Origin: Zonotrichia leucophrys gambelii
Lineage: Eukaryota; Chordata; Aves; Passeriformes; Passerellidae
Length of the DNA: 64,000 nt
Reading direction: 5' to 3'
Assembly: GCF_028769735.1 (NCBI RefSeq)
Contig: NC_088171.1
Coordinates: 145,659,917 to 145,723,916 of the forward strand
Under the pieces are notes generated by a model. The model saw nothing but the letters and a program-made list of their open reading frames with translations, did not search any database and was not told the DNA's origin. Each line of letters opens with the position of its first letter. Positions within the stretch are counted from its first letter, which is position 1. Of this stretch, positions 22,772-35,619 are shown one piece after another. The position numbers were made by a program, and so were the translations under genes.

Positions 22772-25700
22772 TACATATCCCCAAAAGCACCCCAGAAAAA
22801 TAATCTGAAAAACTTTGATCTTCATGCCAACAGTGTAAGAGAAACTGAAGAGACACCACAGAAGGACTTTTATCATGGAATTTCCTCCTGAAACCTGAGA
22901 TCCTCTGTTTCCTTCAGTGTCACCCATCACACAGAAGCTCAAGTTTGAAAGTTCAGAGGTGTAACTTCTTGGAAGCCCTCCTCTATGTCACAACCTCCCT
23001 TGAATGTGCCTACCTGCTTCCTCATCTGAAGTGTACACCCTCCACAGAGAAAGCAATTCTATTTCAAATGCCAGTATATTTCTGAATATAGAACATAGTT
23101 TTGAGCTCAGAGCTGTGTTCTTGCCTCATACCTTCGAGTTTAGCAAATTTCAGAGGATGTGTGATGGGAAGGTCCAGGCAAGGTGTGCTGTTGCAAGGAC
23201 AGGATTTATAGGACCTGAAATCTCTCCTTACTTGGTTCAGATGTCTAAACACGGGCCACTGATGCAGTTTGGCTCCCATCACATAACCCATCTGCCTTCC
23301 AGCTGCCTCTCCAGGAGGACACAGCTTTTCCATGGGCCCTATGTCATCATGTCTTCCAGTGTTGTGTTAATATGTGGGATAGCAGAAAAAGCCTAAACCA
23401 GCACCCTGAAAATTAGGTGGTTAATCCTGAATTGTATAAAAGTGGCACCAGCCACCCTCATCAAAGCAACTGGGTGTCACTGCAAGTGCCGTGCCAGTGG
23501 TCACAGAGAGGCACAGAGCACATCCCCTCCCCAAAGCAGGGCTGCTCTGACAGTGCAGGTGGGCTCTGCTCACCAGGGACAGCACCATGAGGACAGTGCC
23601 CTTGTGTGATGTGTCACAACAATTCCTCTTTAATTTCTGTGTCGTCCTTTCAGCATGGGAAGCAGAAAAGCTTTGCTTTTCCTTTCCACAGCACAGTTGC
23701 CTGCCTTTTCCTAGCTCTGTTTTTACCATTTGAACAAAAAAAGCATTTATAGTGGTTTGTGCTTTAAGGTAAGTTGAGTTGATTAGAGCCATATTTTCTA
23801 ATTAACATTTGCTTTGTCCTTGTTAGTCATCATTTGTATTGTGCTATTAAGTGATCATAATTATATTAAAAAAAAAAAAAGATTATGCACTTCCAGGAGT
23901 TTTCCAACCCATTACCACTAATTGAGAGTATTGCTTGGTGTAAGCTTGACAGCTGGCATACACCTAGAGAAGCTTCATTTCCAGGCATTGCTGGTGTTCT
24001 CTGTGTAAGCTGTCCATAGGAAGCACAAGCACTTTTTATTCTTCTTTTAAAACAAGTTTGTTTCCAGGGTGGAGAGTCTCTTGTCACTAGTTCAACAAAT
24101 TAGGCAAGGGGAACAGCAGGCAAACGGGGCAAAAAAGCAAAATGATCTTGCAGTGGATGCAGCATCCATGTAACATTTGCTTTTCTTTCTTTTCCAGCTG
24201 TGTTTTTTCCCCCAGATTTAACATCTGCTTTTTTAGAAATTCAGGTTCTTTTGCTCTAAATTTCCCTGTCTTAACTCAGGTAAATTAAGCTTTCATTTCC
24301 TCAGCTGTTCTTCTGTTTCAATGGGGAGGAGCTTTGCCAGAGCAGATGTAGCAAAAATGATTTTTCCCAAGAAAAGTGCTCATTTCCTGAGGAAGTGTGT
24401 TTTTCACTCCCAGCTAATGTAGCCATTTGACAGTCTTGCTGAAGATTTCTGCCTTCTGCATGCCATGTGAGTGAGGAAGATTTATTAACTCAAAGCACAA
24501 GGAACTCATCAGATAAAGAATGTTATTTAATAGGAAAGCCATGATATATTACAATTTCTTGTCATTACCGTTTTAATCCTGTAATCATTCTTGCAATAGT
24601 TTGTGGTTCACTCCTTTTTCCTGTTGGTGTGTCAAACAAAACTCCATTTACCATTGTTTTGCCTTGATTTCTGCTTCTTGCTCATCTACCTCCCCACTAG
24701 TAACTGTATTTAGAAATAAAAGGAGATATACAGAGGGGAAACCTGTCTGAACCAAGTAGTTCAAAAACCAAAAAAATACAAAAGAAAATAAAAGAGGCAA
24801 CATAGGGAAATTCAAATATTGCTCTAGTGGGTTGAAAGCAGAAGCTTTGCCCAATTTGGTTCGCCTGTGCTGCTTCAGTTCAAGGGCTTGGATCAATAGA
24901 AAATCATTCACTGGCTCCACTGGGCTTTTGCTCAGGTCCTGTGTACAATTCCACTGCCTAATGAGCTCTGGGAAGGGCAGCAAGGCGTGCAGGCAGGATC
25001 CAGGGACAGCTCTTGTAGCTCTCTAGCATGAACACAATGAGCAAAACTTTGCAGGTTTGAATAGCCACTGGGTTCACATGGGGACATGTTCCACACATCA
25101 AGGGCAGGGGCACCACAGTATAAAAGGACCTCTATTTTTAACATGGGCTTCAATTTTTAAGGGAAATGAGTCTCACAGTAACAGGCCTGACAGACCTTGA
25201 GCCAAGGCTGGCTCAAACCCTGATTTAAACACTTGTTTCTTCTGCCTTGCAGTAGGAAGCACAGGGAGAGCAGAGGAGCAGGAGCAGTGCTTGTGGCAGG
25301 ATCTGCAGAACTCTTCACACTGCAAGTGAAAACAAGAGAGGAAGAGCAGCCCTTTGAATCCCCCCACCCTTCCTCTTTCTCAGCAGCAGATTGCACAGAG
25401 ACATAGAGAAGAGAGCTCCAAATGCAATTACTTTTACCACCAGGAAGAAGAGAAAAACCATGTCAGTACAACAACACATTTTATCACTACCCTGTCTCCA
25501 GGTCCTTCCGAGGCTCAGGTACAGTCCTGTGCAGTCAGAATTAAGGGGGCTTGCAGTCTCAAGCAAGGCTGTAGGCGTGCCAGGGAGTTTAAATTCATGT
25601 GGCTGCTAGCACCTTGGAAAGGCTTCACAAGGCTGTGAATCGACTACAGGTCACTTTCAGGGTCATGTTGATTATAGAAAAGATAAATGCTGGGTCACCT

Positions 25701-26246
25701 GTCAGAGCACAAGGGCAGCAGCTGTGCCAGAGGCTTTGCTGAGCTCATGCAAACCTGGCTACAGCTGCAGTGGGAAGAGAAGGTGTAAGGGAAAAAGCTT
25801 GTGATGTGGCCATGAACAAATAGCAGCTGGGGCCACCTTCATGGAAAAAAAATAATTCTGCAATTCTTGATTTATGTCATATATTGCTCACAACTTTAAA
25901 TAATTCCATTAAACTTTTTAGTGTACTGTCAACCTAAGCGGAAAGCTTTCTTGTGACTTAGGATTTGCCTTGAATTTACACAAAAATCCAGAATCTGGAT
26001 CTTAATTGCCTCTTCTTTCATTGCCACACTCTCAGAATGGCTGGGGCTCTGCTAACCAGGACAGAGGGAACTTAGGGCCCCAGCATGGCTGGTGAAAAAT
26101 GGCCAGCACAGGGTTGACCTGGCCTTGGGCAAGATATATTTTCATCTCTGCAAAGCTCTTTGGAATTAGAATAACCTGATAAAACATATTTTCTCTCATT
26201 TGTGCCAGCCTTGACCAGGTTTTGATGGCCAATTCTTGTACATGAG
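22772..26246. other. Non-coding DNA, no gene recognised
   Basis: Contains 13 consecutive A at 23868-23880 and a TATA-like TATAAAAGG at about 25120 with no recognisable unit behind it. Open frames of up to 130 codons (23004-23396, plus; 23421-23792, minus) overlap frames on the other strand or have no domain. No transposon family was recognised in these 3.5 kb. Confidence 0.55.
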
Positions 26247-26572
26247 TGTGTGGGATTTGGTTGGCACAAAGCTGATTTTCTTCATAGTAGCTGGTGTAGA
26301 GCTGTGCTTTGGGTGCACGACCAAAATAATGATGTTTTTTTTGACTGCAGAGCAGAGCTGAGACAGAGCCAAGGCCTTTTCTGTTCCTCACTCCACCCCA
26401 CCAGTGAGGAGGCTAGGGGTGCACAAGGAGTTGGGAGGGGACACAGCAGGGACAGCTGACCTGAGCTGACCCAGGGGATGTCCCACACCATGGCATCATG
26501 CTCAGCACAGCGCTGGGGAAGGAGAAAGAGGGGGAATGTTCAAAGTGATGGTGTTTGTCTTCTCCAGCAAGG
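26247..26572 (+). mobile_element. ERVL-type LTR (copy 2), 5' part, split by a CR1
   Basis: Starts TGTGTGGGATTTGG, then GATTTTCTTCATAGTAGCTGG, GACAGAGCCAAGGCC, a GGAGGCTAGGGGTGCACAAG block, GGGGACACAGCAGGGACAGC and GTGATGGTGTTTGTCTTCTCC. This is the same order as the LTR at 10155-10629, with the 5' end preserved. The LTR is interrupted near 26572 and resumes near 26944. The start at 26247 is set by the TG terminus and recalled family consensus. No target duplication is visible, so the copy is probably old. Confidence 0.85.
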
Positions 26573-26945
26573 TTTTAGCCTGCAGAAGAGGAGGTTTAGA
26601 GATGATCTTATTGCTCTCTACAGCTTCATGAAGGGAGGTTGTAGACAGGTGGGGTTGGTCTTTTCCACCAGGCAGCACTGACAGAACCAGAGGACACAGT
26701 CTCAAGCTGTGTCAGGGAAGGTATAGGTTGGATATTAGGAAAAAAATGTTCACTAAAAGAATAATAAAGTACTGGAATGCTCTTCCCAGGGAGGTGGTAG
26801 AATCACCATCTCTGGATGTGTTTATAAAAAGTCTGGACATGGCACTTGGTGCTATAGTCCAGTTGAGGTGTTAGGGCATAGGTTGGACTCGATGATCTTA
26901 GAGGTCTCTTCCAACCTCATTATTCTGTGATTCTGTGATTCTGTG
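26573..26945 (+). mobile_element. CR1 LINE 3' fragment nested in the LTR
   Basis: Typical avian CR1 3' region: TGCAGAAGAGGAGG, a GAGGACACAGTCTCAAGCTG block, GGTTGGATATTAGGAAAAAA, TCCCAGGGAGGTGGTAGAAT, TTGAGGTGTTAGGGCATAGG, GGTTGGACTCGATGATCTTA, and the closing repeat ATTCTGTGATTCTGTG. About 370 bp of the 3' end remain, covering the C-terminal reverse-transcriptase-downstream part and the 3' UTR. It encodes no intact protein. Because it separates two parts of one LTR that are contiguous in related copies, it inserted after the LTR. Confidence 0.95.
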
Positions 26946-27151
26946 TGATGGAGCCCTGCTATCCTGGGATGGCTGAGCACCTGCCTGCCCAAGGGAAGTG
27001 GTGAATAAATTCCTTGTTTTGCTCTGCCTGCATGTGCAGCTCATGTTTTACCTCTTTATCTCAGCCCACAAGATTTCTCACTCTTCCGATTCTCTCTGAC
27101 ATCCCACCTGGAGGGAATGAGAGAGCTGCTGGCCGGGCTTAACCCACGACC
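26944..27151 (+). mobile_element. ERVL-type LTR (copy 2), 3' part after the CR1
   Basis: Continues the LTR with GTGATGGAGCCCTGCT, CACCTGCCTGCCCAAGGGAA, TAAATTCCTTGTTTTGCTCT, AGCCCACAAGATTTCTCAC and the terminal CTTAACCCACGACC, the counterpart of the end of copy 1 at 10629. The final CA of a canonical LTR has decayed to CC. The neighbouring bases show no target duplication with the sequence before 26247. Confidence 0.87.
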
Positions 27152-30100
27152 CTTTGGGGAGTTTTTTGGTGCTCAGCTCTTGTGCATGCACGTGTCACTT
27201 TGGGGAGTGGAGCTCAGGAAAGTGCCAGTGCAGGTCAGGAGCTCAGAGCCCCTTAGGCAGCACAGCTGCCAATTACTGGGTGATGAAATTGCACAGATCA
27301 TGGCCAGCATTTGTGTGCTCAGGAGTTCACCTGGCAGTCAGATCTGACTGAACACAGCTGTTCCATCCTGAAAGACAGAGCAGGCAAATCAGGCTCTGCA
27401 CACAAAGCCTGGCAGCGGGTGCTCGCTTCCAGAGTGAGCCAGGCTTTGAGGCAGCAGGAGGGAGCAGCTCTGAGCTCTGCCACCTGATGGGTTCATGCAG
27501 GGCTTCATCTGGCTGAGGGGATCTGTGCAGGCTTGAATCACACCTTCTGACAGTGCCTGTGTGAGCTGCCCTGGGAAGAATGAGACAGGCAGCTGATTCC
27601 TGGTCCAGAGCTGGGAATAATGGCAGTGCCCACCCTGCCCTTCCTGGTGGCAAGTGACATCTGTTACCAGCTGTCAGGACTCTGATGATGATGAGGGACA
27701 GCTCTTGTGGTTAACTGTTTCCATGTCACAATGCCAGTCACCCTGAGGGCTGCATGTGAGATGTGTGCATTGAAACAGAATGTGAAAATTTTACAGTTCT
27801 CTTGCTTCTTATTGTTCCAGCCTGCAGCCAGGGAAAGACACAGATGCAGATTCTCTGGACTTAGGAGGGTCTTGAAAGGTGCATTTTCTTCCTGAAATCC
27901 TCTATAATTTTGTTCTTCCCTAAGGCATTTAGGAAAGAGTATGTGAAATCTGATTTGCCTGGCACAGTGGTGTCAGCCAGGCTGTGATTACTGAGCTGCC
28001 TGCACATCAGAGGATGGGACAACTTTGCTTGGGATCAAGTCTTTGTGTGTGAGCTTTCAGAAAGTTATTAATCTCTTTCTACTGCAACCAAGCCAGGTGA
28101 GCTTCCCAGTTGTTTGTATCCAGACTCTGAGATAAAGACCAAAGATGTGAGCAATAGGTATATGACGTTACTATTCTGTGCTAACTCCAACAATTCTCTT
28201 AAATCCTGAATAAGACTGGAGCTTCAAGAACAGCTGTGTGATGCTGATGTACAACGAGAAACCTTACCAGGTCAGGGGCTTTCCTCTTTCTGCTCCTCCA
28301 TGTGACCTGCAGTGGAACAGGGTGGAGATACCAGTATGTCCTTAGAAAAACAAACATCTGCACATGCAATTGAGCTCTGGTCCTGCCCATGGACAGCAGT
28401 CCTGTAATCCTGACCAGTTTTCATCCCTCTCTTCCTTCCTGGTGTTCCATTCTGCTCTGGTGGCTTGAAAGTGGCAACATCTGTGAGCTATAAATATGAT
28501 TGTGGTTAGGTTCATCTGGCTCAAAGAAAATTGGAAATCATGTCTGAAAACTACTTTCTTGAAAAGCATAATGGGTTACAAAGTAAATAATCAATTTTCA
28601 TTACAATGATTGTTTTAATAAGATGTCATGATGGTGTCCTGAATTTCTACTGATGCACACTGCATACACTTATGTGAGGGATTGTCTCCCCTTTCCCTGC
28701 TCCTCTCTTTCGAAATACAACTGCTGGCAGAATGGGACTGATTGAAAATCAAGTAGGATGTTGTGCTCTTTAATACCCACAGAGCTGAAACTGACACTGG
28801 AAAACCCTTTGCACAGCATCCAGCTGATGTGCCTTGGAGCTGATTTGGAAGGGACTCCTGTTGGATGGGAAAGAAGCCTAAATCCAGAGCACTTTGAAAT
28901 CAAAGAGGATCTTAGAGTGGCTTTAATGGATTTGAACCAGGCCTCTGCCCAAGTTGAGCCTGCCACAGGGAGATGGAGTTGTGCTGCAGAATGCTGTGAG
29001 TGTGGTCACAAATCCCTGGTGTGGGCCTGGGATGCTCTCACCAGGCCTTACCTGGGCTGTAAAAGGCAGGATATGAGAGGAGAAAGATGAAATCCTGGGA
29101 GAAATAGGGACAAATAGGGAGAATACACTTCCCTGAGTCCCAGGGGGAAAAGCAGGTGAGGAGCTCAGCTGGGGACCCCAGGAGTTCCCAAAGGGCTTCT
29201 GTGCTGAGATCAGCTCAAGTCAAGGCCAAGCACTGACTGGGTCAAATCAAGATCAACCCCAAAACCTGCTTGCATGCCTTCATGCAGGAACCAGCTGCCT
29301 TTAAAGGAACATCCACCTGAAAATAGGATTGTAGGGTAAGTAAATTATTCAATATATGTCAGCCAGTCCTCATTAAATTCCTGTGAGTCTGAACTTTCAG
29401 TTTTTTCTAAGGTGTGGTTGGTGATCCCCTGCAATGAATGATGGCTGGGTGTCTGAGATGGGAGACATGCTCCCTCAGGACCAGCTTCAGTGCTGAATTC
29501 TTCCTCCTCACCTCAGTGTAGCATGTTCTTACACCTAGAGTCCAGGAATAAGATGTGAAATGCTCCTGAGAACTGTTGCTGCTCTGTGTCTATAGGGTGA
29601 TGGTCAGCATGTCTTCCTCTCTGAGGGTGTGTGAACAGGGGGAAATCTCCAGTGTACTATGGCAGTGCTGGCTTTGTGTATAAACATGTCCTAATTCATG
29701 CACTGCAATTATTCAAAATCCATCCCCTTTGTAATTTTCCATGTTTTCGGAATTTTCATGATTTTTCAGCTTGGAACCTGATTTTTTTCTCACTTTATTT
29801 AGGTTGATTAAAAAAAAAAAACAAACAAAAAAACAAACCAGCTTATTTTTTTGCCCTTCTTCTTTTTTCCTTCCATTTATTTCTTCAGCAGCAGAGGTGA
29901 GGAAGGCTCAGATCCCTGCAATGTGCAGCCCCAGGCATCCCAGCTGGCCCCAGCAAGGAGATGCTTTGAGGGCTGGGAGCTGCTCAGAGCACCAGGCACA
30001 TTCCATCAAGTTCCTCGTCCGAATGGAAAGCTGAAGTGGCTCCTCTGTGTAGGGAGGATTGAAACCAGATCCTGCTATTAAATTTGTTAAATGGAAATGT

Positions 30101-30200
30101 AATGATTTATGAGGGAGGTAGTGAACCCTCAGAAAGAATTCAGTAATAATAACACTGGGTGAACAGCACTGTGGCAAGGCTTCAGAAGGAAATTATCTGT
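27152..30200. other. Non-coding DNA, no gene recognised
   Basis: GC-richer for the first 500 bases, with a 108-codon minus-strand frame at 27327-27653 that resembles no family. A 110-codon plus-strand frame (28758-29090) also has no domain. An A-rich stretch with AAAC interruptions lies at about 29808-29840. No transposon family recognised. Confidence 0.55.
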
Positions 30201-30226
30201 TAAAAAATAAAATAAAATAAAAAAAA
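30201..30226. repeat. A-rich (AAAAT)n tract
   Basis: A few AAAAT units followed by six A and CCCC. Short simple repeat, possibly a decayed poly(A) tail, but no element body is recognisable beside it. Confidence 0.85.
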
Positions 30227-33200
30227 CCCCACACACATTCAAAAAGCCCTAGATAAACAAAGCAACTAGATGTGAACCTGATAAAAACTTTAATTATTTC
30301 TAATGAGATCAGCAAGGCAAGCAAAGGACTGAAGTGGAACTCATCTGATATAAGCAATAAGCAGCACAGGCAATATCCCTTCACAGTCACGCTTGAGGAG
30401 TTCAAAGCCATGCAATGTGTTTAGCCACACACCAGCACTGCTGGCAGATGTGGAACTAAATCCTAGGGATTTCTTTGGGAAAAAAAAACTTATTCAAATG
30501 TCTCCATATATTTATGATTTTCTGGCACACATGTCAAAATTGAAAGGGTACTGGAAGTTTTAGGTGAGTACTGTATTGAACACTGTAGGGTCACAGTGCT
30601 ATTAAAAAGTTTGGCTTATTGATGATACCAATTTTAGCCAGTTTGGAAAAGCAATACTCTGACTAGAGTTTTCTTGTAAGAAAAGAGGTGAGGATGTCTG
30701 GTCATGGCTTTGTATGTGTTTACAGCTTACTCAAGAGTCTTCACTTATTAAAAAAAGAAAATAAAGAAAATAGAGGGGAGGCATTGTGGCTTTCCACATT
30801 ACTCTGCTATGTGTCCATGGAATCATGGCAATGAATGCTGCAGACCAAACCAAGGATTAATGAAATGAAAGACCCAGAGCTGCAAGAGAGTTGCTTGTAT
30901 GGACCTTTCCATCCCAATCCATCCCCTGATTTCCCTGGGACAGCAGGTAGCTCACAAGGTCACTTCAGTCAGGTTCTCAGCCAGGAAAGGAAACCCAGAT
31001 CCTGAGAAAAGAAGGAATAAAAAAAGCAATAGCTCTGGAGAGTAACCACATATTGCTCTCAACTATATTAACACACAGAAATGTGTATAAAGATCTGGCT
31101 CTGGGCTCTGTCTGACTCAGGGAGCATTGCTGTGATTAGCCAGACTCCTGAAAAATAATAATGGCCCACTGCAAAATGGAAGGAAACTTTTTTATGGGGT
31201 TTATTGCTTTTTTTTAAGAGGGCAGGATACCCCCCCTTGCATTCCCTTGCCTCTGTGGTTTTTCATCACTGGACTTTTAATATTGCAACTACATCACTTC
31301 CCACACACATATGCACTTTTTTCTCCCTGTTGGTTGATTTTATTTCTCCTGCCACTCCACACTGTGTCACACTGTGTATAAAATGGAATATCTGCTTTTG
31401 CTACTGCCCTGAGAGCAGCATGGCATCCTACTTAACAGCTGTGGCCACTAATTCACTGCAACTGCAGTCTGTCTTCTCAGCATCAGCTACATTTCTTTTC
31501 CATATGTTAACTCCCTTTCAGCTTAATTTCCCCGTTACCCAGCAGTAACATTGAGTAACTGTGTTGGGCTGTATTCAAATGCAAATTAATATTCCCTTCT
31601 GCCCATTAACTCTGCTGTTTCTTGTCTAGCCAAAGCAACTGGAAACAAGCATATATCTTGGTTCAGTGGTCTGACAGAGGGGCCCTGTCTGGGCTGGGAT
31701 TGTTGTTCATCACCAAGAGCAGACACAAACCAGCAGGCTGCAGAAAGGAGAGGTCCTTCATCAAGATGTTTCTTGTCAAATAACCCTTGAACTCCAGCCA
31801 TTGAGCAACACCATGGCTCTCTTGAACTTCAGTGTTTGACGTGCGTAATTCACACAATGCCTGTGCTGTGCTCTAGATTGGAAACATCCAGAGGATTGAC
31901 ATCCAGAAACCTTTAGATGAGGTATGGGGAAGGGAAGATATAACTGAGCAAGGCATATGACTCAAATCTTAAAAATTATTAAGCTACAGAAACCTTTAAA
32001 CAGAGCAGCCTGGCAGAAAGCAAATTCCCCAAAAGAGATATAGGCATGAATGCTGAGAGCATGAAGGGAATGGATGGGGCAAGAGAAGAAAATATATAAA
32101 AGAATTTATTTTTATTTTTACATTATTTGGAACATTTGGGGTATCTTTTTTTCCACAGCTCTTTTTTTTTCAGGATCACCCAGAGTTAGAAACACTAGCA
32201 CCATTTCAGGAGGAAAAAAGTGGTGTAATTACTTTGAACCCCCACCACCCAAAAAATTGATCTCCACAAACTGAGCCACTAGCACCAAAAATTCCTACAT
32301 ATTTCTTCATACCTATGCAACCCTGAGCTTCATTTGAATTGTTTCCCACTCTGGTGCTTAACCTTCAATCACCTTCTGGTCTCACTTTCCCCCTCCAGCA
32401 CATGCATGAGCAGTGTGTGTGGAGAGCATTACTCCATGCTAAGCAAATCTTATGTTTTGCAAAGAACATTTTTTTAGTTTTCTGTCTTTTTCTGCATCCT
32501 ATTTGGAAAAAAAACCTTTAAGTTGGTTTCTTCCCTTTGAAAATCCCAAAAGCAAAAGAGATACAAAAACAAGGACAATATCCATCACTTAGGGGCCTTC
32601 AATGAGTAATGAACAGAGCTGTGAGGCAAATCTATGGTTCTGGAATCCACCCTGAGAGTAGCTGAAGCTCAGTTGTTGGAAGGCATGCTCTGTGGATGGA
32701 GTGCATTGGTTAGAAAAGGATAGGCACCACTTTCCTGACCACAGTTCCAGCTGGCTGAGTTGGTAACAGCAGTTGTTCAGGCATAAAAAAGCATTCCCTC
32801 CTTCAAAGTAAGCCCTGCAACACTGATCAGAAATCTCAGATTTCTGCAAAACATTTGCAAAAAGTTATGTGCAAAATGGTTTGCACACCAAAAGGAAATG
32901 AGGAAAGGTATTTACCTAATGCACAAACAATTAATAGATAAGAGATAATTGTAATCATGTCATAAAGAGGAAGGGAAGAAAATAGTCCTGGAATAAATTA
33001 TTTGCCATAAAAAGAAATCACTTCTCCTTGGAAAATCCACACCTTTGAGTTCATGATGGGTAAAAATACAGTAGTTTAAATTTCCCATTTCTGAGTTCAG
33101 AGCATTACTTCTGTTCATCTTTATGACCATTTCATGCATAAGAAGCCTGTTCTTCCTTCCAGTGCAGAGTAATGAATGTGTCAGCCCGGATAACTGCTGA

Positions 33201-34318
33201 AATCCAGCCATCTGCAAGATGTTTCCATGGAAAGAGCCTCTTGCACAAAAGGTTTTGGCTGTGGATATTGTTCTGGAGATTGTACTTTCTGCAGGACCTT
33301 GTGGTTTTGGTGCCCTTTGGACAGAGTGAATTCCATGGCAAATCACTGCAGTTCTTTAACCTCAGGCACTCAAAAAAGCAAAGGCAACACTTCTTGAGTC
33401 CAAATGTGTGATACCAGAGAGGTAAGTTTTGTTGCAACATGATGAAAATGCATTTTCTGGACAAAGATGTGAGAAGCTAATCCAACAGTGGCTGAAAGAA
33501 ATCAAACAAGTGTTGCACAAAACAGATCACCTTTTATCTCTGACCTACCCAAAAAGGACAAGTATAAACTAAAGGCAGGAAAAACAACCCTTGTCCTGCT
33601 GGCCTTTCTTATCTTTAAAGAGGCAGCAACTGGGTTCCCAGCTTTGAAGTCAATCAAATGATGGGCCTGCTAAAACTGATTAGCACATGCCTGCATGCTG
33701 GGACATTGATGGAAGGAGAGCTGGGAACACAGCCCTCTGAAGTGGAAAGGGCTGGAAACCTCTGAGGCTGTGGGATCACATGTAGATCCCCTCTGTCAGC
33801 TGCAGCCATGAGAGTGAGCAAAATGCAGGAATATTGTTTCATGCTGCTGAATGTGCAGATCTCATTTGCATCTGCAGCATTCCCCATCCTCCAGCTATGA
33901 GCTCTCAGTGCATCCTGAGCCCCTGGATTCCTCCTCATCCAGAGACTCATTTCTGACAGAGCCTGGCATCAAAACTGTCAGATGAAGTGCAAAAAAACCC
34001 TCATAATGAACAATAATGGAATAACAGGCCAGAGGGAAAGTTTCTTCCTAATAGCCTGTGATAGGTTCAATAAAAGCAGAGCATAAAACAAGGAAAAGAG
34101 AGAGGAAATTGGCAGCAGGATTGGCCCTGCTGAGGCTGCACAGTCCCAGGCCCCAAGAGCAGCAGTGATACCAGGGTGCTGCTCTCCCACTGCAGGGTAC
34201 AAATAACTCCCCCTGAAAGCAATGACATTTATTCATGTCCTGTGGCAATTAAATGGAGCCTCCTGTCTGCTTTTCTCAGTGTTGCTGTTGCAGGGAGGTC
34301 AGTGGGGGTGCAGAATTT
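30227..34318. other. AT-rich non-coding DNA, no gene recognised
   Basis: No exon, RNA or repeat family recognised across about 4.1 kb. Minor features are AAAATAAAGAAAATAG-type patches near 30750, a CACACTGTGT doublet near 31362-31378, and T runs near 32147 and 32162. The open frames on the minus strand at 32960-33464 overlap in two phases and have no domain. Confidence 0.55.
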
Positions 34319-34352
34319 GTGTGTGTGTGTGTGTCTGTGTGTCTGTGTGTGT
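34319..34352. repeat. (GT)n microsatellite, interrupted by CTGT
   Basis: About 17 dinucleotides of GT with two GTCT interruptions. The Cys/Val repeats seen in both plus-strand frames here come from this tract. Z-DNA-capable alternating purine-pyrimidine sequence. Confidence 0.95.
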
Positions 34353-35117
34353 AATTTGTGTTTTCTGTTCAGGAGAACTCAGCTATCCTGACAAACTGCA
34401 CAATCCCTGTCAGCACAGCACAGGGGCACAGGTCCCTGTCAGAGGCACAGCCACAGGGCTGTGTGCAGGCATTGGGATGGTTTGCTTGGCTCCATTCCCA
34501 TTTTCTCTCCTGCTGGCAGGTCAGCTCATCCCATGAAGCCCTCTCAAGTGCTTTTCCTGGGTCTCCCTTGCATTTTGAGGTAGAAAAAGCCTTTTTATTT
34601 GAGGTTCCTCTCTCACCCTACATAGCAACTATCAGCCCCACATTAGGATGTAGGCAATGTTAGGCAAGCATCCAGACTCTGGGCTAAGAGAACCTCATGC
34701 TGCTTCTGAAAAGGCTGAGAGCTTCACTCTAGGGCTAAGGGATGGATCTCCATGGCTTTGCTTGCACTTGGGAAGCAGATTTTCTCTTGGAAATGGATTT
34801 GGGAGCAAATGCTGGAGGTCAACATCTGAATTCAAAGCCCTCTGGGCAATGGTGGAAGAAATCCAGAATAGCACAAGTATCAGGGATATTCTGTAGTAGA
34901 GGTACAGCAGGGTAAATGATTGCTCAGGTAGTTCTTGGGAAAGACAGCTGTCTGGTTTTAAACAGTTCACAAGGCTCATCTGAAAATCAGATCAAGATTA
35001 GGCTGAAAAAATTTAAAACAGGTCAGATAAAATGTATTCTGGGAAAAACCTGAAACTCTTTACTGTGGCAGAAAAGATTCTAAAAGTTTCTGCCTGCACC
35101 AGAAAACCACTAGTGGT
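34353..35117. other. Non-coding DNA, nothing recognised
   Basis: Unique-looking sequence without a recognisable gene or repeat family. Open frames of 79 to 104 codons overlap on both strands and none shows a domain. Confidence 0.55.
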
Positions 35118-35215
35118 GATTTTTTGTTTGTTTTGGTTTGGTTTTTGATATTTTTGGGTTTTTATTTGCTTGTTTGTTTTGTTTGGGGTTCTTTTGGAGT
35201 TTTTTTTGTTGTGGT
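35118..35215. repeat. T/G-rich low-complexity tract (TTTG/TTTGG-like)
   Basis: Runs of T separated by G and GG. The minus-strand reading is Lys/Asn/Gln-rich and not a protein. Possibly an eroded A-rich retroelement tail in minus orientation. Confidence 0.85.
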
Positions 35216-35581
35216 CTTTGTTCTGGGCAGTGAAGAACATGGAGATAGAGTTTATACCAGTTATGAGTTAATTTGTCAATATCAGAGAGGTTTGGGCTGA
35301 ACAAGATCAAGTCTCTCATTTCAGAAAAGCTGTACCTATACACAGATATATTTACTCTGGTTGAAATAAATATTTAAAGGAGGAAAGCTGCTACATCATA
35401 ACCAGACTCACTCCTAAGCAGATATGCTGCAAGATACAGAAAGTGGAATTTCTCTTCTTGTACTGGATCAGGAAAGTTTCCCTCCTTCTCCCTTTCCTTT
35501 TTCCTCCTCTCTGAAAATCCCATAAATTGACCAGGTAGGAGCTGTGTGGGAACAGCTGAATTCCAAGGGGTTTAGATGATG
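35216..35581. other. Non-coding DNA, nothing recognised
   Basis: No gene or repeat family visible between the T/G-rich tract and the purine repeat. Confidence 0.6.
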
Positions 35582-35619
35582 GGGAGGGAGGGAAGGAGGG
35601 AGGGAAGGAGGGAGGGAAG
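35582..35619. repeat. Purine microsatellite, 12-bp unit, about 3 copies
   Basis: The unit GGAGGGAGGGAA repeats three times. All-purine strand, capable of triplex formation but short. Confidence 0.95.
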
